From Alteromonas gracilis (GTDB lineage Bacteria; Pseudomonadota; Gammaproteobacteria; Enterobacterales; Alteromonadaceae): a stretch of DNA of 64,000 nucleotides. A program made the translations under genes and the position numbers. The stretch is from the NCBI RefSeq assembly GCF_002993325.1, contig NZ_PVNO01000026.1, positions 186,001 through 250,000 of the forward strand. The letters are read 5' to 3'. The notes beneath the pieces were generated by a model. It did no database searches, was not told where the DNA came from, and worked only from the letters and a program-made list of their open reading frames with translations. Below are positions 28,462 to 38,031 of the stretch, in pieces (the stretch's first letter is position 1; each line of letters starts with the position of its first letter).

Positions 28462-29082
28462 ATGGAACAGTTCGCAACAGAAGAACAACAAGTAGAAGCG
28501 ATCAAGCGCTTTTGGAAAGAACACGGTACTGCAATCATTGTTGGTGCTGCACTCGGGTTAGGCGGCCTTTGGGGCTGGCGTTATTACTCAGATGCGCAAA
28601 TAGAAAGCAAAGAAGCAGCATCTGTTGCATATCAAAATGCCGTTGAGACTTTTGGCACCGAAGGCAGCGATGCAAAAGTTAATGCGTTTATTGAAGAGAA
28701 TAAAGACAGTGGCTATGCGAGTATTGCGGGCCTACTAGCGGCTAAGCAAGCGGTAGATGCGGGTGATTTAGACGCAGCGGCTTCGCATTTAAACAGCGTT
28801 GTTACCTTTGCTGAAAACGATGAATTAAAGGTACTTGCGTCACTTCGTTTAGCTCGCGTGCAAATTGAAATGAACCAGCTGGACGCGGCGTTGTCTACGC
28901 TTAGCAATGTAACGAACGACGCATTTTCAGCAGAAGTTTCTGAACTAAAAGGCGACGTGTATCAGAAACAAGGCAAGTTTGACGATGCGCGATTAGCTTA
29001 TTCAAATGCGTTAGAAAAAAATGCCAACAATCCGCTTTTGCAAATGAAGCTAGATAACCTTTCGGTATCTGCAGCTCAGTAA
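28462..29082 (+). CDS. yfgM: YfgM-family membrane-anchored TPR protein (ancillary SecYEG translocon subunit)
   Basis: 206 residues. A short cytoplasmic N-terminus is followed by one transmembrane helix (TAIIVGAALGLGGLWGWRYY, about 21-40) and a periplasmic TPR-like domain (QPKGKFDDARLAYSNALEKN-type repeat near the end). In E. coli YfgM associates with SecYEG and PpiD and helps hand over envelope proteins; ppiD is also in this window at 57583. Lies between hisS and bamB as in E. coli. Its ATG has an AAGAGGACAC ribosome site. Confidence 0.92.
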   Translation: MEQFATEEQQVEAIKRFWKEHGTAIIVGAALGLGGLWGWRYYSDAQIESKEAASVAYQNAVETFGTEGSDAKVNAFIEENKDSGYASIAGLLAAKQAVDAGDLDAAASHLNSVVTFAENDELKVLASLRLARVQIEMNQLDAALSTLSNVTNDAFSAEVSELKGDVYQKQGKFDDARLAYSNALEKNANNPLLQMKLDNLSVSAAQ

Positions 29083-29128
29083 GCGATAGTCCCATTGGGC
29101 TGGTGTAAATAATAAAGAGGTACGCAAT

Positions 29129-30388
29129 TTGTTTCACAACACGTGTGGCCGTAAAGGTCGATTTGCTCGCACGATAGGTATGGCACTCGCGGTGTCTATC
29201 ACAATGTCAGGCTGTTCAACCATTTCTGATTGGTTTGCAGATGACGAAGAATTAGAGATTCGCCGTTTAAAGCCTATTGAAGCTAAGTTCTCTCCACAGG
29301 TAGTCTGGGATCGTGATATTGGAGACGGTGTTGACCATTACTTTTCGCGTCTTCGTCCGGTTTACGCTTATGACAAACTCTACGCGGCAGACCGTCATGG
29401 TGTTGTCGTGGCGATGGAACCAGAATCTGGCAAAGTGTTGTGGCAAAAGGACTTCGCTCAATTCCGTTCTGAAGGCATGATGAGCGCGGTAACCAAGCTA
29501 TGGCGCAGCGGAGAAACTGCGCGTATTGGTGGTATTGCTGTTGCTGACAGACATGTATTCATTGGCACTGAAAATGGTTACGTAGCGGCAATGGACGCAG
29601 AAAGCGGTGAGCTTGTTTGGGAAGCCACAGTTCCCGGCGAAATCTTAGCAGCGCCAGCAGCCGATGAAGGCATTTTAGTGGTTAACACTGGTGCAGGCAG
29701 CCTTTTCGGTTTTAACACACGCACTGGCGAACAGCTTTGGAGACATGAAGGCGACACTCCTCCGTTGACCCTTCGCGGCATTTCAGGTCCCATCGCATCT
29801 AACGGTGGTGCTATTGTAGGAACGCCAACTGGAAAAATTCAGGTAAACCTTATCGAAACAGGTGTGCTTGCATGGGAAACCGTAATAGCGACGCCTTCTG
29901 GTGCAACAGAGCTAGAGCGTATCGTCGATATCGATACCACACCAGTATTGTTTGGCGGCACCATTTTTACCGTGTCGTACAACGGTACACTTGCTGCAGT
30001 CGAACTTCGTTCAGGTCGCGTTATTTGGAAACGTGAATATGCATCATTTCGCAATCTGACTATCGAGGGGAACAAAATTTTTGTTGTTGATAACAACTCT
30101 AACGTTTACGCCCTCGACAGACGCAATGGTGTAGAACTATGGTCTCAAGGATTACTTAAGAAACGTTCGTTAACGGCTGCTACGCCTGTGGGTGACCACA
30201 TTGTGGTTGGCGATAACTGGGGTTTCCTTCATTGGATTGAGCAAGAAACCGGTGAAGTTGTTGCTCGCTTAGATGTGGGGGGCGATGACGAAGACGACGC
30301 TATTTTTGCTGCGCCTCTTAAAGTAGATGACAGTGTAGTTGCGGTAACGCGAAATGGTGTTGTAGTGTCTGTACGCATACCGAATTAG
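29129..30388 (+). CDS. bamB: Outer-membrane assembly lipoprotein BamB
   Basis: BAM-complex lipoprotein that helps fold beta-barrel proteins. 419 residues (E. coli 392). Basic n-region, then ALAVSITMSGC lipobox with Cys near residue 29. The rest is an eight-bladed PQQ-type beta-propeller with repeated GKVLWQKDFAQF, GELVWEATVPG, GEQLWRHEGD, GVLAWETVIA and GVELWSQGLLKK blades. The start is TTG at 29129, preceded by AAAGAGG at 29113-29119. The next in-frame ATG (29179) would give a signal with almost no basic residues, so TTG is preferred. Confidence 0.93.
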   Translation: MFHNTCGRKGRFARTIGMALAVSITMSGCSTISDWFADDEELEIRRLKPIEAKFSPQVVWDRDIGDGVDHYFSRLRPVYAYDKLYAADRHGVVVAMEPESGKVLWQKDFAQFRSEGMMSAVTKLWRSGETARIGGIAVADRHVFIGTENGYVAAMDAESGELVWEATVPGEILAAPAADEGILVVNTGAGSLFGFNTRTGEQLWRHEGDTPPLTLRGISGPIASNGGAIVGTPTGKIQVNLIETGVLAWETVIATPSGATELERIVDIDTTPVLFGGTIFTVSYNGTLAAVELRSGRVIWKREYASFRNLTIEGNKIFVVDNNSNVYALDRRNGVELWSQGLLKKRSLTAATPVGDHIVVGDNWGFLHWIEQETGEVVARLDVGGDDEDDAIFAAPLKVDDSVVAVTRNGVVVSVRIPN

Positions 30389-30421
30389 AAAAATTACTGC
30401 TTAAAAACCGAGTTAAATAGG

Positions 30422-30453
30422 GGCGTTTCGGATGATATTCGAAACGCCTTTTC
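30422..30453 (+). terminator. bamB intrinsic terminator
   Basis: Perfect 9-base stem GGCGTTTCG (30422-30430) and CGAAACGCC (30440-30448), followed by TTTTCTT. It ends the rlmN-to-bamB group before the mobile-like element. Confidence 0.9.
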
Positions 30454-30519
30454 TTATTGTCTACACCAATATATTCACAGCTTTCGATCACCTAATTCAT
30501 TTTGTTAGGGCAATGTGTC

Positions 30520-30784
30520 ATACCAGTCCGCATAGATAAGTGTCCACTCAGAAGGCGCTGGCAAGTTTCCTAGCGAAGCGTGGGAATGCAGGAATGGCCA
30601 TTCCCTTTCAAATTCCCAGAATGAAGCTAGGAAGCTTGCCAGACCTTCCCGAAGGGCGAGTTTAAAATGTCCGTACTCTTTGTTGTGTCACCTTGATGTA
30701 GGACCACTATACCTGCGGTAACACGCCGCGATTACGAACGTTTTAATTCTCGCTGAGTGGGTAATTATCTATGCGGACTGGTAT
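30520..30784. mobile_element. 265 bp MITE-like element with 32 bp terminal inverted repeats
   Basis: Left end 30520-30551 begins ATACCAGTCCGCATAGATAA. The right end 30753-30784 is its inverse, identical at 29 of 32 positions. Inside are further palindromes: a 17-base arm pair (30558-30574 and 30626-30642, one mismatch), TGGGAAT/ATTCCCA (30581-30587, 30612-30618) and the perfect palindrome GGAATGGCCATTCC (30591-30604). No coding frame of note is present. TA is present at both outer edges, which would suit a TA-targeting transposase, but this is uncertain. It lies between bamB and der, so any transposase would act in trans. Confidence 0.85.
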
Positions 30785-30803
30785 TAAGTCTCCCAGAACT
30801 GCA

Positions 30804-30832
30804 TTGGTATTAGGTTGTGAACAAGGTATAAT
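30804..30832 (+). promoter_or_regulatory. der promoter
   Basis: TTGGTA (30804-30809), 17-base spacer and perfect TATAAT (30827-30832), starting 20 bases beyond the right end of the MITE-like element. This gives der a leader of about 120 bases and a promoter of its own. Confidence 0.78.
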
Positions 30833-30961
30833 GCGCCCATTCTCGAAAGCCTCATCTAAAACACCACATGTTGGAGAATCATTCTCTTAAACCTAGTTTG
30901 TGATATTTGGTGTGCATGGCTTGTGCTTTTTTTAGCTTTCATGACCCTTAGGATCTGATAA

Positions 30962-32407
30962 ATGTTACCCGTTGTTGCTTTGGTTGGCCGCCCAAATGTA
31001 GGCAAGTCAACCTTGTTTAATCGCCTTACAAATACCCGTGATGCACTTGTTGCTGATTACCCGGGCCTTACTCGCGACCGTAAATATGGCCAAGCGAAAT
31101 TTGAAAAGCGCCAGTTTATCGTAGTGGATACCGGCGGTATTACGGGCGATGAAGAGGGCATTGATGCTGAAATGGCCCAGCAGTCACTTTTAGCCATAGA
31201 AGAAGCTGATGTTGTACTTTTTTTAGTGGATGCGCGAGCGGGTTTATTGCCAGCAGACCAAGGCATAGCTGACCACCTTCGACGCATAAATAAAAAGGTA
31301 TTCGTTGTAGCTAACAAAGTTGACGGCATTGATGGCGATAGTGAGAGTGCTGAGTTTTATTCACTTGGATTAGGTGCCATAAAGCAAATTGCAGCTGCAC
31401 ATGGACGCGGCATAAGCCAACTATTGCAAGATGCGCTGAAACCTTTGGAAGTTGATTTTCCTGACATGGAGATTATCGATGAAGAGCCAGAGGAAGAAGA
31501 AGATGCGGAAACCCAGCGTCAGCGCTTGCAAGAACTTCCCATCAAGCTTGCTATAGTAGGCAAGCCAAACGTGGGTAAGTCTACGCTCACAAATCGTATT
31601 CTCGGTGAAGAGCGCGTTGTTGTATACGATATGCCAGGTACGACGCGTGACAGCGTTTATATTCCTATGGAGCGCGACGAGAGAGAGTACATTCTCATCG
31701 ATACCGCTGGGGTGAGAAAACGCAGAAAAATTAGCGAAGCGGTAGAGAAATTTTCAATAGTAAAAACCCTACAGGCCATTGAAGAGGCCAATGTGGTTCT
31801 ATTAGTCATTGATGCCCGAGAAGGGATTACTGACCAGGACTTAAGCCTACTGGGCTTTGTGCTTAATTCGGGCCGTTCACTGGTGGTAGCCGTGAATAAA
31901 TGGGATGGATTGAGTACGGATGTAAAAGACGATATCAAACGTGAGATGGATCGTCGTCTAGGCTTTATTGACTTTGCCCGTATTCACTTTATTTCTGCAC
32001 TGCATGGCTCTGGTGTTGGCAATTTGTTTGAATCAGTTCAAGAGGCTTACTCAAGCGCTACTAAGCGTATCAATACCGCATTACTGACGCAGATTATGGA
32101 AATGGCGCAAGATGACCATCAACCTCCTCTTGTGCGCGGTCGTCGAGTGAAAATGAAATACGCCCACGCTGGCGGGTACAACCCTCCTGTGATTGTTATT
32201 CATGGCAACCAAGTTGACGACTTACCAAGCTCTTACAAACGCTTTTTGATGAATTACTTTAGAAAAGCACTCGAAATAATGGGCACGCCAATCAAGATAG
32301 AATTCAGAGAGGGTGCTAACCCATTTGAAGGTAAAAAAGCCAATTTAACCTTGGCGCAGCAGCGTAAACGCCGACGCATGATGTCTTACTATAAAGATAA
32401 AAAATAG
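30962..32407 (+). CDS. der: Ribosome-assembly GTPase Der (EngA)
   Basis: Essential tandem GTPase needed for 50S subunit maturation. 481 residues (E. coli 490). First G domain: [12 protein letters not shown] (about 8-19), DTGG and NKVDG. Second: [12 protein letters not shown] (about 200-211), [10 protein letters not shown] and VNKWDG. A C-terminal KH-like domain follows and the protein ends in a basic tail. An acidic linker ([12 protein letters not shown]) separates the two G domains. Normally directly downstream of bamB; here 573 bases separate them because of the MITE-like insertion. Confidence 0.98.
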   Translation: MLPVVALVGRPNVGKSTLFNRLTNTRDALVADYPGLTRDRKYGQAKFEKRQFIVVDTGGITGDEEGIDAEMAQQSLLAIEEADVVLFLVDARAGLLPADQGIADHLRRINKKVFVVANKVDGIDGDSESAEFYSLGLGAIKQIAAAHGRGISQLLQDALKPLEVDFPDMEIIDEEPEEEEDAETQRQRLQELPIKLAIVGKPNVGKSTLTNRILGEERVVVYDMPGTTRDSVYIPMERDEREYILIDTAGVRKRRKISEAVEKFSIVKTLQAIEEANVVLLVIDAREGITDQDLSLLGFVLNSGRSLVVAVNKWDGLSTDVKDDIKREMDRRLGFIDFARIHFISALHGSGVGNLFESVQEAYSSATKRINTALLTQIMEMAQDDHQPPLVRGRRVKMKYAHAGGYNPPVIVIHGNQVDDLPSSYKRFLMNYFRKALEIMGTPIKIEFREGANPFEGKKANLTLAQQRKRRRMMSYYKDKK

Positions 32408-32839
32408 AGATGTTTAGTAAAAAGCTGCGCTTCATGGCGTAGCGGCCTCTTAATATTCTTGTCGAAAGGCGTTAGAGACAGATTATCAAATATCAATAAT
32501 GATATATTTAAAAAGCTCACGATGCTCAACAGTGGGCTTTACATTACGCTTCGAATAATTCGTATCATTCGTTTTTCTTATCACGAACACCAGTTTCGAG
32601 CGTTATTTAAATTCAATTGCATCAGACGTGCCAAGTTGTTACCAGTTGGTCATTATTACAAATGAAATGTAATATTTTCCTTTTTAAAGCATTTACTAAT
32701 TTCTTTCATAAATATTAAATTCTGTTAACCCTTACCGTATGCGGCATTGCGCATAAATTGATCTTTGGTTCCCTTCTTGCAAATGCATTATGCCCAACGT
32801 CTGTAGGGAGAATTCTAATTACATGAGCAGGATTAATTT
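32408..32839. other. Intergenic region, der to PEP-CTERM-like gene
   Basis: 432 AT-rich bases. A weak hairpin AAAGCTCAC/GTGGGCTTT (32512-32520, 32532-32540) without a good T-run may end the der transcript. A 68-codon TTG frame at 32459-32665 lacks family resemblance or a ribosome site. No clear promoter was found for the next gene. Confidence 0.4.
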
Positions 32840-33565
32840 ATGAAAAAGCGAATTATTGCCGCTGCCATTGTCGCAGCGACTACAATGCCATTAAAAGCAG
32901 CAATTATTACACAAGAAGTGTCGTTCGGTGAGCAAGGAAGTCCTTTCGATGTGGCAGAAGTTTCACCCCTATCGGAAAGTATATTTATCGATTCATTCGA
33001 TCAAACGCTTGGCACATTAAACGCTGTTAATATTACGGTTTACGGCCAAATAGACAGTGAAGGTAGATCAGTTAACGGAAGTACAGAAGCCGGACGCACC
33101 GATGTGAACATCTTTTTAGCATCCAACTGGCAAGTTTCCAGTAGCGTCGCTGACACATTTATATTTGAGAATGCAAATTTCGTTAATCCTCTCGTTTCAG
33201 CACAAAGCTCTCCAGAGGGAACTTTTACAATGATTCCAGGCCAAGATTCTGCTGAGTTTGAGTTCGATGTTACTACAGGCGAGCGATCGGGTATGTTAAA
33301 CAATGTTGACTTGTCAGCGTTTCTGTCTGGAACGCCAATCGAGTTTTTATTCTCAACTGATGCAAGAACGAACCTTTTCAACCAAGTTGATGGGGGGTCG
33401 GGTAGTTTTACTAATGAATTCTCAACGGGTTCTTGGGGTAAAGTATTCGTAGAGTTCGACTATGCCCCTTCAGCCACAAATGTTTCAGAGCCCGCAGCAT
33501 TTAGCCTTTTTGGTGCAGGTCTTTTATTTCTGCTAGCAAATAGAAGAAAAACTGCCAAAAAATGA
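32840..33565 (+). CDS. Secreted PEP-CTERM-like sorting-signal protein
   Basis: 241 residues of unknown function. N-terminal signal peptide KKRIIAAAIVAATTMPLKAA, a beta-rich middle with many Ser, Thr, Asn and Phe (FDQTLGTLNAVNITVYGQ), and a C-terminus that fits the tripartite PEP-CTERM signal: VSEPAAFSLFGAGLLFLLAN then basic RRKTAKK. The motif reads SEP rather than PEP, a known kind of variation. Such proteins are processed by an exosortase and usually accompany exopolysaccharide genes, but no exosortase is in this window. It resembles small choice-of-anchor-type proteins with a 'LGTL' stretch after the signal. AGGA lies 7 bases before the ATG. Confidence 0.72.
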   Translation: MKKRIIAAAIVAATTMPLKAAIITQEVSFGEQGSPFDVAEVSPLSESIFIDSFDQTLGTLNAVNITVYGQIDSEGRSVNGSTEAGRTDVNIFLASNWQVSSSVADTFIFENANFVNPLVSAQSSPEGTFTMIPGQDSAEFEFDVTTGERSGMLNNVDLSAFLSGTPIEFLFSTDARTNLFNQVDGGSGSFTNEFSTGSWGKVFVEFDYAPSATNVSEPAAFSLFGAGLLFLLANRRKTAKK

Positions 33566-33625
33566 GTGGGATGGTTTTCGTTCATTGCAAAGTCAAACGT
33601 TTTTAGTCCATGTAAAGGAAAAGTT

Positions 33626-33790
33626 ATGGCAGTGGAAAAATTGCACTCAGCGAGCCAGCCGCTTCAAAAAAATCAAGTTTATAATTGGTTTGACAAATAT
33701 AAGCCAAAGGAGCAGGCGAAAATTCACATCTTAAGTAGTAGTGTGAAACGTAAATCAATTAACCCAGTAAGACGATTTATTGAAAAATAA
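33626..33790 (+). CDS. Small basic protein of unknown function (54 residues)
   Basis: Starts ATG 33626 after AAGGAA (33615-33620), a good ribosome site, and encodes 54 residues rich in Lys and Gln with no membrane segment or Cys. An in-frame ATG at 33566 would overlap the end of the preceding gene's termination region and has no ribosome site, so the shorter form is preferred. It lies 60 bases after the PEP-CTERM-like gene on the same strand. I do not recognise a family. It could be a real small protein or a chance frame. Confidence 0.4.
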   Translation: MAVEKLHSASQPLQKNQVYNWFDKYKPKEQAKIHILSSSVKRKSINPVRRFIEK

Positions 33791-33861
33791 AAGCAATAAC
33801 GGTTCGCTCTTATTTCTTGAGCACAGTAAAGCGCATAGGTATAAAGCTCATGTGCTTCGCC

Positions 33862-35022
33862 TTACTTCATGCTTTCCACAAGCATAGAGCGAACCTTTTT
33901 CATCATTACAGACTCTTGAGGTACCTGTATCTTAACAATCAGCTGATTGACGATGTTATCTGAAAAGTCAGGCGGAAAGGTTGTAGATACTTTAACGATT
34001 TTATCCTGCTGTCTGAATACATAGGTGGTGGCGTAAATTGTCGGCAAGTTATCTGAGGCGGCGCTTAAGCCTAATTTCCACCCGACCAATTGGCTATTTA
34101 CCGCATAAGGTGACGCTGGGCTAATTTGAGCTAAGGTTAGCTTTTGTCGCTCTGCGGTTGCGCTGGCTCTCTGTAAGTCGCTTTCTAATTGTTTCGGCAA
34201 TAACTCATTTTCTGTGATAGATAGCTGACCAATAAAGGGGTACACAGTGACATCAACTAAGGCGTCTTCAAATTCCGGATGGGTGTAGCGAGTGATTGCA
34301 CCGCTAAAGGGGTCAGGAAAAAGCTGGGTGTCTAGTTTTTTGAATTCGCCAACGGTGTCAGGCACCTGCAGTGCCACATCATAATTACTTGCTTCTAACG
34401 CATTAAATAAGTATTTACTGGTAAACAACCCAGTTTTCCTAACGTGTTGAAGCCAGCGAGATATCAGTCGCTTAGTTTCTTTTCCGATATCAGCATTTTC
34501 TTTGTAATCACCATCGCGTGTCTCAACGCCAGAATCAAACAGTGAAGAATCTATTTCTATACCTCGCCATTGCAGCGTGAATTCAGCGAATTGCGTTGCA
34601 TATTGCTGGTGCTCGTGGGGCGCGGCGCCCACATTGGCGATAAGTAACTCATAGTCGCTCCCTTCGCCATAGGGGAGTAGGTTATTAAATTCGCCAGACT
34701 CGCTGAGCACATTAATGAAGCTGTCTGGCGAAATAGCATCTTCGAAGCACAGGTTAGTATTGTCTGTATCAATTGGCGGTGAGTGGGTAGGTTTTTGTTG
34801 TGAATAACAGGACTGAAGCAAGGCTTCGCTTGGGTAGGTAGAAAAGACCGACACACTTTGGTTGACTGCGTAGGCATGGGCAACACTAGACAGCATCGTA
34901 GGGATAAAAAAGCACGAGAAAAACAAAGACGTTGGCGCTGATAATTTAAAAAACTCGCCAAAAAATGCATGAGCCCGCTGGCACAAACTAGAAAATGAAA
35001 TCGCTGTTACATAAACGGGCAT
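33862..35022 (-). CDS. Secreted protein of unknown function downstream of xseA
   Basis: 386 residues. A long N-region then a hydrophobic segment (TSLFFSCFFIPTMLSSVAHA, about 31-50) with an AHA cleavage-type end predicts export to the periplasm. The rest is soluble, moderately acidic and has no repeats or metal motif I can name. It starts 15 bases after the xseA stop on the same strand, so it is probably cotranscribed with xseA, but nothing links the functions. The reading frame is long and has normal codon use. Family unrecognised. Confidence 0.75.
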   Translation of the reverse strand: MPVYVTAISFSSLCQRAHAFFGEFFKLSAPTSLFFSCFFIPTMLSSVAHAYAVNQSVSVFSTYPSEALLQSCYSQQKPTHSPPIDTDNTNLCFEDAISPDSFINVLSESGEFNNLLPYGEGSDYELLIANVGAAPHEHQQYATQFAEFTLQWRGIEIDSSLFDSGVETRDGDYKENADIGKETKRLISRWLQHVRKTGLFTSKYLFNALEASNYDVALQVPDTVGEFKKLDTQLFPDPFSGAITRYTHPEFEDALVDVTVYPFIGQLSITENELLPKQLESDLQRASATAERQKLTLAQISPASPYAVNSQLVGWKLGLSAASDNLPTIYATTYVFRQQDKIVKVSTTFPPDFSDNIVNQLIVKIQVPQESVMMKKVRSMLVESMK

Positions 35023-35037
35023 AATACTAAAGGCTAC

Positions 35038-36390
35038 CTAATGGTGCTGAATGTTTGTCACTTTACTGATTATTTCACCGTCCGTCACTCGTGATTTTAT
35101 CTCATCGCCAATATTCACTTTATCCACACTGTTAATAGCAGTTTTGTTGTTAAGTGTAATGCTATAACCCCTCGCTAGTGTTGAAAGCGGGCTCACCGAT
35201 TGTAAGAGGCTGACCTTTCCACCGAGTTCATTTTTCTTACCCTTAATAAGTGCGCTCATACTAGAGGTAAGTTTATTACTGGCATACTCAAGTTTGTCTT
35301 TGGCTCGAGCTACCTTTGCCGATGGAGATTGCTGGTTTAGCCTGTACTCAAGCGCGTGCAGTTGCTTTTCGGCCTTGGCTAGGTCACTTTGCATTTTATG
35401 GGCTAAACGAAGCTGCAGTCTGTCTAAGGTTTGCCACTGAGACTGAATACGGCTTTGCGGGTGCAAAGCATTTAAACGCTGCTTCTTAAGCGTTAGTTGC
35501 TGCTTACTTGCCTGCAAATACTGATTAATAGCGCGTGCCAAACGCTGTTTTTGCTGATTTAACGTTTGATAAAGGGCAGTTGAATCCTGGCTTAAGATTT
35601 CGGCAGCAGCGGATGGAGTAGGGGCGCGTAAATCAGCCACGAAATCGCTTATGGTGAAATCTACTTCATGACCCACAGCGCTTACTATGGGAAGCTTGCT
35701 TGCCGCGACTTCTCGGGCTAAACCTTCATCGTTAAAACACCACAGGTCTTCTAACGAGCCGCCTCCCCGAGTGAGTAGTAGTACGTCTACTTCTGCACGT
35801 CTGTTTGCTGTGCGCAATGCATTAATCAATTGAAGCGGTGCAGTTTCTCCTTGCACCATTGACGGATAGACAATGACTTCAGTTTGTGGACTACGGCGCT
35901 TTAACACACTCAATACATCGTGAAGTGCTGCACCGCTTGACGAAGTAATTACGCCAATGCGATTGATACGGTCAGGTAAAGAGCGCTTATTTGAAGTATC
36001 AAATAAACCTTCGTTGTTAAGTTTGAACTTTAACGCTTCAAACGCTTGCTTGAGTGCACCCTCGCCGTCGCTTTCCATATGCTCAACGACCAGTTGATAG
36101 TCGCCGCGCGCTTCGTAAAGCCCCACAGACGCGCGCACGAGTATTTTATCGCCTTCTTTTGGGCGAATGCGCACATTGCGATTGGCCCCTTTAAACATTG
36201 CGGCTCGAACTTGAGCTTTATTATCTTTGAGCGTGAAGTACCAGTGCCCTGATGCTGCCGCAACAAAGTTAGAAATTTCGGCCGACAGCCAAATAAGACC
36301 AATCTCTCCCTCTAGTACGGTTCTGGCTAAGCGATTTAGCTTGGTAACTGTTAAAATTTGTCGAGATGTAGATGGCGAATTTGTAAACAT
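35038..36390 (-). CDS. xseA: Exodeoxyribonuclease VII large subunit
   Basis: Catalytic subunit of the nuclease that degrades single-stranded DNA into oligonucleotides, working with several XseB subunits. 450 residues from ATG 36390 (E. coli 456); a GTG four codons earlier is possible. N-terminal OB fold ([20 protein letters not shown], then [20 protein letters not shown]), catalytic core with [16 protein letters not shown] and [16 protein letters not shown], and a long C-terminal coiled coil rich in Gln and Lys. xseB is not in this window. Divergent from guaB, as in E. coli, and sharing a short promoter gap. Confidence 0.96.
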   Translation of the reverse strand: MFTNSPSTSRQILTVTKLNRLARTVLEGEIGLIWLSAEISNFVAAASGHWYFTLKDNKAQVRAAMFKGANRNVRIRPKEGDKILVRASVGLYEARGDYQLVVEHMESDGEGALKQAFEALKFKLNNEGLFDTSNKRSLPDRINRIGVITSSSGAALHDVLSVLKRRSPQTEVIVYPSMVQGETAPLQLINALRTANRRAEVDVLLLTRGGGSLEDLWCFNDEGLAREVAASKLPIVSAVGHEVDFTISDFVADLRAPTPSAAAEILSQDSTALYQTLNQQKQRLARAINQYLQASKQQLTLKKQRLNALHPQSRIQSQWQTLDRLQLRLAHKMQSDLAKAEKQLHALEYRLNQQSPSAKVARAKDKLEYASNKLTSSMSALIKGKKNELGGKVSLLQSVSPLSTLARGYSITLNNKTAINSVDKVNIGDEIKSRVTDGEIISKVTNIQHH

Positions 36391-36422
36391 AAAAAAAATC
36401 ACAGGGTTTAATACATTTAGAG

Positions 36423-36451
36423 TTTACCTGAAAAACAAAAAACACTACAAT
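36423..36451 (+). promoter_or_regulatory. guaB promoter
   Basis: TTTACC (36423-36428), exactly 17-base spacer, TACAAT (36446-36451), 40 bases before the guaB ATG. It lies in the 100-base gap shared with divergent xseA. Confidence 0.75.
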
Positions 36452-36490
36452 TGCGCCGCAATTAACCCTCAACTGAATAGGTGTTGTTGC

Positions 36491-37960
36491 ATGCTACGTA
36501 TCATCCAAGAAGCCCTGACGTTTGACGATGTGTTGCTGGTTCCCGGCCACTCGACCGTCCTTCCCCATACTGCAAATTTACAGACCCGTCTAACGCGCGG
36601 TGTAACGCTGAATATTCCAATGGTGTCTGCTGCCATGGACACGGTTTCTGAAGCCCGACTCGCTATTGCGCTGGCTCAAGAGGGTGGTATTGGTTTCATT
36701 CACAAGAATATGAAACCTGAAGAGCAAGCTAAGCACGTACGTGAAGTTAAAAAATACGAAAGTGGCGTGGTATCTGACCCGGTAACGGTAGAAGAGAACG
36801 CTACTATCGGTGAAGTTATCGCGCTATCTAAGCGTCTTGGTTACTCTGGCTTCCCAGTAACAGACAAAGACAATAACCTAATTGGTATTGTGACTGGCCG
36901 CGACCTTCGTTTTGAAAAACGTTTAAACCTTCCTATTAGTAACGTAATGACTGGTAAGGATGATCTGGTTACCGTTAAAGAGGGTGCAAGCTCTGACGTT
37001 GTGCTAGACCTTATGCACGAGCACCGCATTGAGAAAATACTCGTGGTTGACGACGCGTTTAAGCTAACCGGTTTGATCACAGTTAAAGATTTCCAAAAAG
37101 CAGAAAATAAACCGAATGCATGTAAAGACTCGCTTGGCCGTCTTCGCGTAGGTGCAGCAGTAAGCGTTGGCCCAGGTACTGACGAGCGCATTGCACTATT
37201 GGTTGAAGCCGGTGCTGATGTATTGCTGATTGACACCTCTCACGGCCACTCACAGGGCGTTATTGACCGCGTTAAGAAAGTACGCGCTGACTATCCTGAA
37301 GTTCAAATAATCGCAGGTAACGTTGCAACGGGCGACGGTGCAAAAGCACTGGCCGATGCAGGCGTAGACGCGGTTAAAGTTGGTATTGGCCCAGGGTCAA
37401 TTTGTACAACCCGTATCGTTACTGGTTGTGGTGTACCTCAAATTACCGCGGTATCTGATGCGGTTGAAGCGCTAAAAGGCACAGACATTCCCGTTATCGC
37501 TGATGGCGGTATTCGCTTTTCTGGTGATATTGCCAAAGCACTGGCGGCTGGCGCAAGCTGCGTAATGGTTGGCAGCATGCTGGCAGGTACTGAAGAAGCA
37601 CCCGGTGAAGTGGAGCTTTTCCAAGGTCGTTACTACAAATCCTATCGCGGAATGGGTTCACTGGGCGCTATGGATCAAAGCCATGGGTCGTCAGATCGTT
37701 ATTTCCAAGAGTCTGATAACGCGGAAAAATTGGTACCAGAAGGTATTGAAGGCCGCGTTGCGTACAAAGGTCCAATTGCAAACATTATTCACCAGCAAAT
37801 GGGCGGCTTGCGTTCAGCCATGGGTTTAACCGGTTGTGCTACAATTGAAGAACTCAATACTAAAGCACAGTTTGTGCGTGTGACCTCTGCCGGTATGGGC
37901 GAGAGCCACGTTCACGATGTGAGCATCACTAAAGAAGCGCCAAACTACCGCTTAGGTTAA
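36491..37960 (+). CDS. guaB: IMP dehydrogenase
   Basis: Oxidises IMP to XMP with NAD+, the first committed step to GMP; followed by guaA for the second. 489 residues from ATG 36491 (E. coli 488). The start [20 protein letters not shown] matches the family, so a longer upstream frame reaching into xseA is not real. Catalytic Cys loop [11 protein letters not shown] near 300, a CBS domain pair at about 95-205 between [13 protein letters not shown] and [11 protein letters not shown], and flap [22 protein letters not shown]-17-TACAAT promoter sits just upstream, and a hairpin separates it from guaA. Confidence 0.98.
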   Translation: MLRIIQEALTFDDVLLVPGHSTVLPHTANLQTRLTRGVTLNIPMVSAAMDTVSEARLAIALAQEGGIGFIHKNMKPEEQAKHVREVKKYESGVVSDPVTVEENATIGEVIALSKRLGYSGFPVTDKDNNLIGIVTGRDLRFEKRLNLPISNVMTGKDDLVTVKEGASSDVVLDLMHEHRIEKILVVDDAFKLTGLITVKDFQKAENKPNACKDSLGRLRVGAAVSVGPGTDERIALLVEAGADVLLIDTSHGHSQGVIDRVKKVRADYPEVQIIAGNVATGDGAKALADAGVDAVKVGIGPGSICTTRIVTGCGVPQITAVSDAVEALKGTDIPVIADGGIRFSGDIAKALAAGASCVMVGSMLAGTEEAPGEVELFQGRYYKSYRGMGSLGAMDQSHGSSDRYFQESDNAEKLVPEGIEGRVAYKGPIANIIHQQMGGLRSAMGLTGCATIEELNTKAQFVRVTSAGMGESHVHDVSITKEAPNYRLG

Positions 37961-37977
37961 GGCGACCGACGACTGCG

Positions 37978-38009
37978 AGGCTGGTTTTTACACCAGCCTT
38001 TGTTCTTTT
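37978..38009 (+). terminator. Hairpin between guaB and guaA (partial terminator)
   Basis: Perfect 7-base stem AGGCTGG (37978-37984) and CCAGCCT (37993-37999) with an 8-base T-rich loop and a T-rich tail (TTTGTTCTTTT). Only 71 bases separate guaB and guaA and I saw no guaA promoter, so it may attenuate rather than end the transcript, or mark an RNA processing site. Confidence 0.65.
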
Positions 38010-38031
38010 ATTTAACGGGTAAAAATAAAAC

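Noticed and set aside
32459..32665. 68-codon frame after der
   Set aside because: TTG start, no ribosome site, unlike any family, in AT-rich intergenic DNA.
36227..36490. Extended N-terminus of GuaB
   Set aside because: Overlaps xseA and the guaB promoter; the family start is at 36491.
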